Part shown: one piece after another, positions 58,263-64,000 of the stretch
How positions within the stretch are numbered: the stretch's first letter is position 1
Layout: each line of letters begins with the position of its first letter
NCBI GenBank assembly: GCA_965230565.1
Contig: CBDDLH010000001.1
Coordinates: forward strand, 213,417-277,416
DNA length: 64,000 bases
From: BCD1 sp965230565
GTDB lineage: Bacteria; Bacteroidota; Bacteroidia; Chitinophagales; Saprospiraceae
Direction: 5' to 3'
The notes under the pieces: model-generated
What the model was told of the DNA's origin: nothing
Database searches by the model: none
Seen by the model: only the letters and a program-made list of their open reading frames with translations
Translations under genes and position numbers: made by a program

Positions 58263-58358
58263 TTTAGTTGTCTGTTGAGAGATCCCGGGTCAGGAAGATG
58301 ACCATAAAGGATGATGATGAGAAGGAAGTTATTCGTTTACTAACAAAAAAATTCAAAA

Positions 58359-58661
58359 ATGGTAGTACACACTGAAGCTGTTCATTTCAAAGCCGATGCA
58401 GGTTTGATTGATTACGTAGAAAAAAAAGTAGGAAAATTGGATCATTTTTTCGATCGTATACAGGGTGCTCAGGTAATGTTGAAATTGGAAAACTCCGGAC
58501 AGGTGAGGGATAAAATTGCAGAAGTGATCCTCAAAGTACCTGGAGAGACGATCGTCGTAAAAGATACGCATAAAACGTTCGAAGCGGCGATCGATAGTGC
58601 CTGTGCAACTTTAAAGCGTCAGTTGATTAAATATAAAGAGAAAATACGCATGAAGTCGTAA
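58359..58661 (+). CDS. hpf: Ribosome hibernation-promoting factor HPF/RaiA
   Basis: 100 residues, the short form. VHTEAVHFKADAGLIDYVEKKVGKLDHFFDRIQGAQVMLKLE and VKDTHKTFEAAIDSACATLKRQLIKYKEK match the HPF/RaiA fold (beta-alpha-beta-beta-beta-alpha). It binds the 30S decoding centre and stills ribosomes in starved cells. No C-terminal dimerisation domain, unlike long HPF. It follows xerC and is closed by a strong terminator. Confidence 0.92.
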   Translation: MVVHTEAVHFKADAGLIDYVEKKVGKLDHFFDRIQGAQVMLKLENSGQVRDKIAEVILKVPGETIVVKDTHKTFEAAIDSACATLKRQLIKYKEKIRMKS

Positions 58662-58680
58662 TTGCTTTTTAACCGAACTA

Positions 58681-58717
58681 AAAAAGCCTCCCACAGCCAG
58701 ACTGTGGGAGGCTTTTT
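58681..58717 (+). terminator. Strong terminator after hpf
   Basis: A 16-bp perfect stem (58681-58696 with 58702-58717), 5-base loop CCAGA, T-run at the end of the 3' arm. Confidence 0.9.
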
Positions 58718-59179
58718 CTTTTTGATAAATCAATAAAAATCTTATTTAATTCAGGAAAATATTTCTTTAGGTCGAAACATATTCGTATTTTTCACGTAAA
58801 TAAAAAGGAATGCTTTTGCGAGGTTATTGCTGATTTGTTAATCTTTTGTAATTCCTAATAAACTCACCCGATTTTCCTGAAATCATATACAAAGATTAAT
58901 CAGGATGACCAATTCCTATGAACATGATAATTCCTCCCCCTGTCGAACAATGGCTGATACTATAGGATTATTATCCTCAACATATACAATATATCCAATC
59001 CGTAATATCCCCCCGCTTTGAGAAGGTGCACGCAAGATACTTTGTGAAGCAATAACATTTCTATGTTTGGTTACAAATGGTTGATCAATGTGCAGGGTGG
59101 CTGTCGCGACTATTGCTTCTGACTATTGGTGGTAATAACTAACTCGTATAAGAAGATTTTCTGTAGCAAATAAAAAATT
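58718..59179. other. Intergenic region upstream of the giant CUB/HYR gene
   Basis: 462 bases, AT-rich, presumably holding the promoter for the gene at 59180. Near 58813-58850 TTTGCGAGG with TAATCTTTTG comes close to a promoter, but the -7 spacing has extra bases. No gene or RNA structure seen. Confidence 0.4.
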
Positions 59180-62100
59180 ATGGATATGTATTACACCTCA
59201 AATTTTATTTATGTGCCATCCCGTCGCTGGTTTCGCACAACCTGGCCAGGCCTGGTACTGATTGCTCTGGCAATATTTGGATTGCCTTCACTGGCAATTT
59301 CACAATCTTATTACATGCAAAATGGTTCTGCGAATACCTGTTCCGGAACTTTTTATGACAGTGGAGGGCCCGGTGGAAGTTATTCCAATAATCAAAACTA
59401 TACCTTCACGTTCTGCCCTGATAACCCGGGAGATTTTATTGAGGTAAGTTTTACATCTTTCAGCGTTGAATCAGGGTTTGATAGATTATATCATTATGAC
59501 GGGCCCAATACCTCGTCTCCCTACCTTGGGTATTTCACAGGTTCCAGTAATCCGGGAACGGTGACTTCAACGCACTCATCAGGCTGTTTGACCTTTAGAT
59601 TTACATCTGATGGATCAGTTACTTATTCTGGTTGGCAGGCAACAGTTTCCTGTGTTTCGGGTAGTGGGGGAGATATATTGATGCAAAATGGAACGATAAA
59701 CACCTGTTCGGGCAACTTTTATGACAGTGGTGGTCCTTCAGGCAGTTATTCCAATAATGAATATTACACCCTGACTATTTGTCCTGATGATCCGGCAGAT
59801 CTTTCCCAGGTTAGCTTTACCTCCTTTAGCCTTGAGTCCGGATTTGACAGATTATATGTGTATGACGGACCAAATACTTCTGCCCCCTATATTGGGAATT
59901 ATACAGGTTCCAATAATCCCGGAACGTTGACATCAACCCATTCCTCAGGGTGCCTGACCTTCTTTTTTGATTCAGATGGCTCCGTTACCTATTCTGGCTG
60001 GCAGGCCACAATTTCCTGTGTTGCAGGTAGTGGGGGAGATATTCTTATGCAAAATGGAACGATCAATACCTGTTCGGGTACTTTCTACGACAGTGGAGGG
60101 GCAAGTGGGAATTATCAAAATTATGAATATTCCACCCTTACCATTTGTCCTGATAATCCGGGAAGTTTTTTAGAGGCCAATTTTACTTATTTTAACCTTG
60201 AAAGTTGTTGCGATTTTTTGAGGATATATGATGGCTCATCCACAAGTGACCCTATTATTGGCACTTATTACGGCACGAGTCCGGGAACGGTGACCTCGTC
60301 ACACACTTCAGGGTGTTTGACCTTCCTTTTTGATTCTGATTATTCGATTACGGATCCTGGCTGGGTAGCTTCACTTAACTGCATCTCGAACACCGCCCCA
60401 ACCGCGGTTTGTCAAAATCTCACCAGGAATGCTGATGCTAATTGCCAGGCCGTCGTAAGTCCGTCTGAATTTAACGGAGGCTCCAGTGATCCGGAAGGAC
60501 AGACATTGACCTATAGTGTAAGCCCAATGGGGCCATATCCTCTGGGGACTACTAATGTAACTTTAACGGTTACGGATCCATTTGGACTATCCTCAACCTG
60601 TAATGCTACCATTACGGTTGAAGACAATACACCACCAACCATCAATAATTGTCCGGCAACGAACATCGTCGTTGCTAATACTTCTGGACAATGTGGAGCG
60701 GTGGTGAATTATACCACACCAACCGGCCAGGATAATTGTGGACCGGCACCGCTCACTCAGACCAGTGGCTTGGGCAGTGGCGCATTCTTCCCAGTTGGGA
60801 CGACTACGGAGACCTACGAAATTGAGCAGGTCAGCATTATGCCAAATGCTGTCCCATCAGTGAATTTGACTCCTTTTTATGGAATTTCAGATGTGGCTTA
60901 TAATCCTATTTTTGATGTTTATTATGCTGCAGATGGGGGAAACAGTACTGGGAATAATTACCTCAGTACTTATGATGCTAATGGCAATGTGTTATCACAA
61001 GTAATACCTTCAGGGCATGACTGGAGAGGAATTTGGTGGAACCCCAACCTTGGGCAGTTGGAAGGAAATTCTTGTGGTACATGTCCCGGTGCCACAGGGC
61101 CAGGTGTCCGAGTACAGGATCTTGATGCAAATGGAGTTGCCCTGGGAACTGGATCGACTGTCCTGCCATCGAATCAACCTGACTTTCAATCCCAGGGAGA
61201 TTACAATTATGACGATGATGAAATCATTTATTACCATAGTGGATTGATCTACCGGGTAAACCGAACGACGAATGCAAGTCTGCCGACGCTTTCGATTACA
61301 GGTTTGCCTGTTTCCAATTCCAATCTAAACAGTTATCTGGTTGGCTATAGTGGTGTTCCAGGTGCTGAAATTATGGTTTATGATTATGCGAATTACCGCG
61401 TTTATTTTATCGACAAAGCCACTGGTGCTTATGCAGGAACCAGTCAACTGCCAGGAGGAGTTCCATATACCGGACCAACCTGGGAAGTAGGGTTTGCCAA
61501 TGGGCAGATATTTTTATATAGTGGAAATACCTGGTATGGATATCAGGTCGTATCACAAGGTGCCGGCGGAGGAAGCGCTTCCTGCAGCTTCACTGTAACC
61601 GTCAACGATACGGAAGCTCCTATTGCACAATGTAAAAACATTACAGTACAATTAGATGCCGGCGGCAATGCGTCCGTCTCGGCAGTAGATGTCAACAATG
61701 GCTCCTATGATAATTGTGCCATTGACGAAATGTACCTGAGCGGGCAAACGAACTTTACCTGCAGCGATGCTAATCAAACTTTTACCGTAACCCTTTTCGT
61801 GGAAGATGATGTTCCAAACATTGCTTCCTGTACGGCTCAGGTGACCGTTGCGGATGATACCTACCCTTGTAATACACCACCGGTGGCCGTTTGTAAAAAC
61901 GTTTATCTGGATGCTGATGCCAACTGTGAAGCTTCCGCCGCACCAGCTGATTTTGACGGGGGCTCCTATGATCCAGAAGGGGATATGATAACCCTTTCTG
62001 TCAGCCCGCCAGCGCCTTATCCGGTAGGAACAACGACCGTAACGCTAACGGTTACCGATGATCATGGAGTCAGTGATGATTGCCAGGCAACCATAACCGT

Positions 62101-64000
62101 CACGGATGTAACTCCTCCGGTCATTGGAGTGAATACCGGATCATTTGTTAATCCGGGTTCAGTTTCTATCCCTGGAAACTTCAATAGCGAATTGGGATGT
62201 GCCGGCGACTGGGAGCCTTCCTGCCCGAATATCGAACTTGGGTATGATGCGGATGATCAGGTATGGCAAGGAACCTTTAATATTCCTGGAGGAAACTGGG
62301 AATACAAGGCTGCATTAGATGATTCATGGGATGAGAATTATGGATTGGGAGGCACCTACTTTGGGCCTAATATCCCATTGAACCTGGGTGGTCCTACCAA
62401 TGTGAAGTTCTACTATGATCCGAATACCAACTGGATCACTGATAATGTGAACAGTCGGATAGTGGTTGCAGCAGGAGATTTCCAAAGTGAAATTGGATGT
62501 CCGTCAGACTGGGAGCCATGGTGCCTGCGCAGTTGGTTGCAGGATCCGGACGGAGATGGTATATATGAGAAGTCAATTGCCGGAATCCCTGCAGGTTATT
62601 ATGAAACCAAAGCAGCAATTAATGAAGGTTGGGCGGAAAGTTATCCTGCCAGTAATCTGCCATTCACTGTACCGGATGATAACTCTCTCGTTACTTTTAG
62701 ATTCAACAGTTACACCAATTATTATGAAGTAATAATCACGCCAAATCAAGCTTGTCCGGATCCGATAGAGATCACAACAAGTGAATATGGCTGTTACGGT
62801 ATTGGACCAGATTTTCTGTCCCTCGTCAATGCATATGATAATTGTGGAGTCATTGCCATGACTCAAAGCCCTGGTGTTGGAAATCCGATTGATGTCGGAA
62901 CTACCACGGTTACGATTACTGCCTATGATGCAGCAGGGTTAACAACGAGTTGTCAAACCTCTGTTACGGTATATGATTATACACCACCGACCGTATTGTG
63001 CCAGCCGGCAACGGTCCAGTTAAATGGATCAGGAGTTGCTTCTGTGAGCGTAAGTGATGTGAGTGCGGGCATTTCCGATGCTTGCGGGATAGCGGAAAGT
63101 GGTATCTGGAACCCTGATTTTGGATGTGAAAACCTGGGGGAAAATACTGTTTATCTGTATGCGTTTGATAACAATGGTAACTATAACCAATGCGAAGCGA
63201 CCGTGACTGTTGAAGACAATATCGATCCGGAGATCACCTGTCCGGGACCAATTACATCGGGCTCAGATCCCGGCCAATGTGGAGCAAATATTTCGTTTAA
63301 TGTAGTAGCTTCCGATAATTGTGATGAAACTACTATTGTCTGTACCATCGGAGGAGAAGGAGGAGATGAACCTTCTTCAGGTAATTGTGCAACCAATAAT
63401 GTTGATCTGAGCATCACCTTTGATAATTATCCGGAGGAAACTTCCTGGGCGATCATGAATATGATGGAGCAGGTCATTGAATCCGGAGGCCCCTATGTAA
63501 GTCAGCCGGATGGTTCGACCCTTGATCTTTCCTTCAATTTGCCAGATGGCGATTATATGTTTGTGATGTATGACGAGTTTGAAGATGGAATGTGTTGTTC
63601 CTATGGCTTTGGTTCATACACCCTTTCCAGTGAAGGTAACCTGATCGTTTCCGGAGGTGTATTTGCAGGTGCTGATAAAACGGCCTTCTGTGTAGAAGCA
63701 CCTTCAACAGGCGGTATGCCATTAACGGAAGTGCAGTCAGGAGATTTCTTCCCGGTAGGAACGACGACCGTGACCTGTACAGTAACAGACGGCAGTGGAA
63801 ATACGGATGTTTGTTCCTTCGATATCACGGTCAACGATACGGAAGCTCCAATGATCGATACACCATGTCCGGATAATATCACGCTTTGCGGTGCTCAAAA
63901 TGTTGACTGGGTACCTCCTACGGCTACGGATAATTGTGCCGTGGTTTCCACAGTCAACAATTATGATCCTGGTCATTATTTTGATGTAGGAACCGTGACG
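59180..64000 (+). CDS. Giant CUB/HYR/X25 secreted protein (3' end outside window)
   Basis: The frame is open from the ATG at 59180 to the window end, at least 1,607 residues. A signal segment (WPGLVLIALAIFGLPSLAISQ) follows a ~23-residue lead. Three CUB-like domains start near residues 45, 167 and 289 (each MQNGxxNTCSGxFYDSGG ... GCLTFxF). HYR-type modules run from ~402 onward (PPTINNCPATNIVV, APIAQCKNITVQL). A ~250-residue propeller-like segment (~543-794) and a DGDYMFVMYDEFEDGMCCSYG domain (~1407-1508) are inserted inside HYR modules. Two pullulanase X25-type modules (SELGCAGDWEPSCPN, SEIGCPSDWEPWC) lie at ~990-1190. A T9SS sorting domain is expected beyond the window. Likely a carbohydrate- or protein-binding surface protein (inference). 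Confidence 0.85.
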   Translation, partial: MDMYYTSNFIYVPSRRWFRTTWPGLVLIALAIFGLPSLAISQSYYMQNGSANTCSGTFYDSGGPGGSYSNNQNYTFTFCPDNPGDFIEVSFTSFSVESGFDRLYHYDGPNTSSPYLGYFTGSSNPGTVTSTHSSGCLTFRFTSDGSVTYSGWQATVSCVSGSGGDILMQNGTINTCSGNFYDSGGPSGSYSNNEYYTLTICPDDPADLSQVSFTSFSLESGFDRLYVYDGPNTSAPYIGNYTGSNNPGTLTSTHSSGCLTFFFDSDGSVTYSGWQATISCVAGSGGDILMQNGTINTCSGTFYDSGGASGNYQNYEYSTLTICPDNPGSFLEANFTYFNLESCCDFLRIYDGSSTSDPIIGTYYGTSPGTVTSSHTSGCLTFLFDSDYSITDPGWVASLNCISNTAPTAVCQNLTRNADANCQAVVSPSEFNGGSSDPEGQTLTYSVSPMGPYPLGTTNVTLTVTDPFGLSSTCNATITVEDNTPPTINNCPATNIVVANTSGQCGAVVNYTTPTGQDNCGPAPLTQTSGLGSGAFFPVGTTTETYEIEQVSIMPNAVPSVNLTPFYGISDVAYNPIFDVYYAADGGNSTGNNYLSTYDANGNVLSQVIPSGHDWRGIWWNPNLGQLEGNSCGTCPGATGPGVRVQDLDANGVALGTGSTVLPSNQPDFQSQGDYNYDDDEIIYYHSGLIYRVNRTTNASLPTLSITGLPVSNSNLNSYLVGYSGVPGAEIMVYDYANYRVYFIDKATGAYAGTSQLPGGVPYTGPTWEVGFANGQIFLYSGNTWYGYQVVSQGAGGGSASCSFTVTVNDTEAPIAQCKNITVQLDAGGNASVSAVDVNNGSYDNCAIDEMYLSGQTNFTCSDANQTFTVTLFVEDDVPNIASCTAQVTVADDTYPCNTPPVAVCKNVYLDADANCEASAAPADFDGGSYDPEGDMITLSVSPPAPYPVGTTTVTLTVTDDHGVSDDCQATITVTDVTPPVIGVNTGSFVNPGSVSIPGNFNSELGCAGDWEPSCPNIELGYDADDQVWQGTFNIPGGNWEYKAALDDSWDENYGLGGTYFGPNIPLNLGGPTNVKFYYDPNTNWITDNVNSRIVVAAGDFQSEIGCPSDWEPWCLRSWLQDPDGDGIYEKSIAGIPAGYYETKAAINEGWAESYPASNLPFTVPDDNSLVTFRFNSYTNYYEVIITPNQACPDPIEITTSEYGCYGIGPDFLSLVNAYDNCGVIAMTQSPGVGNPIDVGTTTVTITAYDAAGLTTSCQTSVTVYDYTPPTVLCQPATVQLNGSGVASVSVSDVSAGISDACGIAESGIWNPDFGCENLGENTVYLYAFDNNGNYNQCEATVTVEDNIDPEITCPGPITSGSDPGQCGANISFNVVASDNCDETTIVCTIGGEGGDEPSSGNCATNNVDLSITFDNYPEETSWAIMNMMEQVIESGGPYVSQPDGSTLDLSFNLPDGDYMFVMYDEFEDGMCCSYGFGSYTLSSEGNLIVSGGVFAGADKTAFCVEAPSTGGMPLTEVQSGDFFPVGTTTVTCTVTDGSGNTDVCSFDITVNDTEAPMIDTPCPDNITLCGAQNVDWVPPTATDNCAVVSTVNNYDPGHYFDVGTVT

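Overview
The window comes from a Bacteroidota chromosome, most likely a Saprospiraceae/Lewinella-type member. Four things point there: the 16S gene, promoters of the Bacteroidota form TTTG-N19-TAnnTTTG, many large secreted proteins ending in type IX secretion (T9SS) sorting domains, and SprB-type repeats. It is an ordinary chromosomal stretch with no prophage, insertion sequence or CRISPR array.

Layout. 1-5.6 kb: the 3' part of a giant repetitive surface protein with a type-B T9SS tail, ending in a strong terminator. 5.7-8.4 kb: a P-type (P2A-like) cation ATPase on the minus strand. 8.7-14.5 kb: a secreted PGRP/amidase, an RDD membrane protein, RNase HII (rnhB), kynureninase (kynU) and phosphoserine aminotransferase (serC). 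14.6-20.15 kb: a complete rRNA operon with tandem promoters, 16S, a spacer lacking normal tRNAs, 23S, 5S and a terminator. 20.2-29.4 kb: a small membrane protein, a MATE exporter, and two SprB-repeat secreted proteins flanking a TlpA-like thioredoxin. 29.6-34.0 kb: a flavin reductase-like protein with a clear promoter, then an ATP-grasp enzyme, a class I glutamine amidotransferase and a second ATP-grasp-like protein. 34-41.3 kb: an M43 metalloprotease, metallophosphoesterase, DUF3667 protein, YgjP-like metallopeptidase, propeller lipoprotein, SPOR-like protein and an AraC/GyrI regulator. 41.6-49.3 kb: a LolA-like carrier, several exported proteins of unknown function, YidD, and a DUF6702/HupE-UreJ pair. 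49.5-58.7 kb: a lamin-tail-domain T9SS protein, lipoproteins, an MtfA-like protein lacking its zinc motif, tRNA-Phe, an exported Gfo/Idh/MocA oxidoreductase, a TonB C-terminal-domain protein, a XerC/D recombinase and a ribosome hibernation factor. 59.2 kb to the end: a very large CUB/HYR/X25 secreted protein that runs off the window.

Most notable signals. (i) A 50-nt tRNA-like element in the 16S-23S spacer has acceptor stem, D-arm, T-arm and CCA but no anticodon arm. (ii) A dispersed palindromic repeat, often tied to CAACCAG repeats, has arms that covary between copies. (iii) The ATP-grasp/amidotransferase trio has no recognised product. (iv) A 34-bp perfect palindrome overlaps the -33 box of a promoter. 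(v) HYR domains in the last gene are split by inserted domains. Three genes (giant surface protein, P-type ATPase, MATE exporter) each look split by one extra base; I annotate both parts of each and regard assembly error as the likeliest cause.
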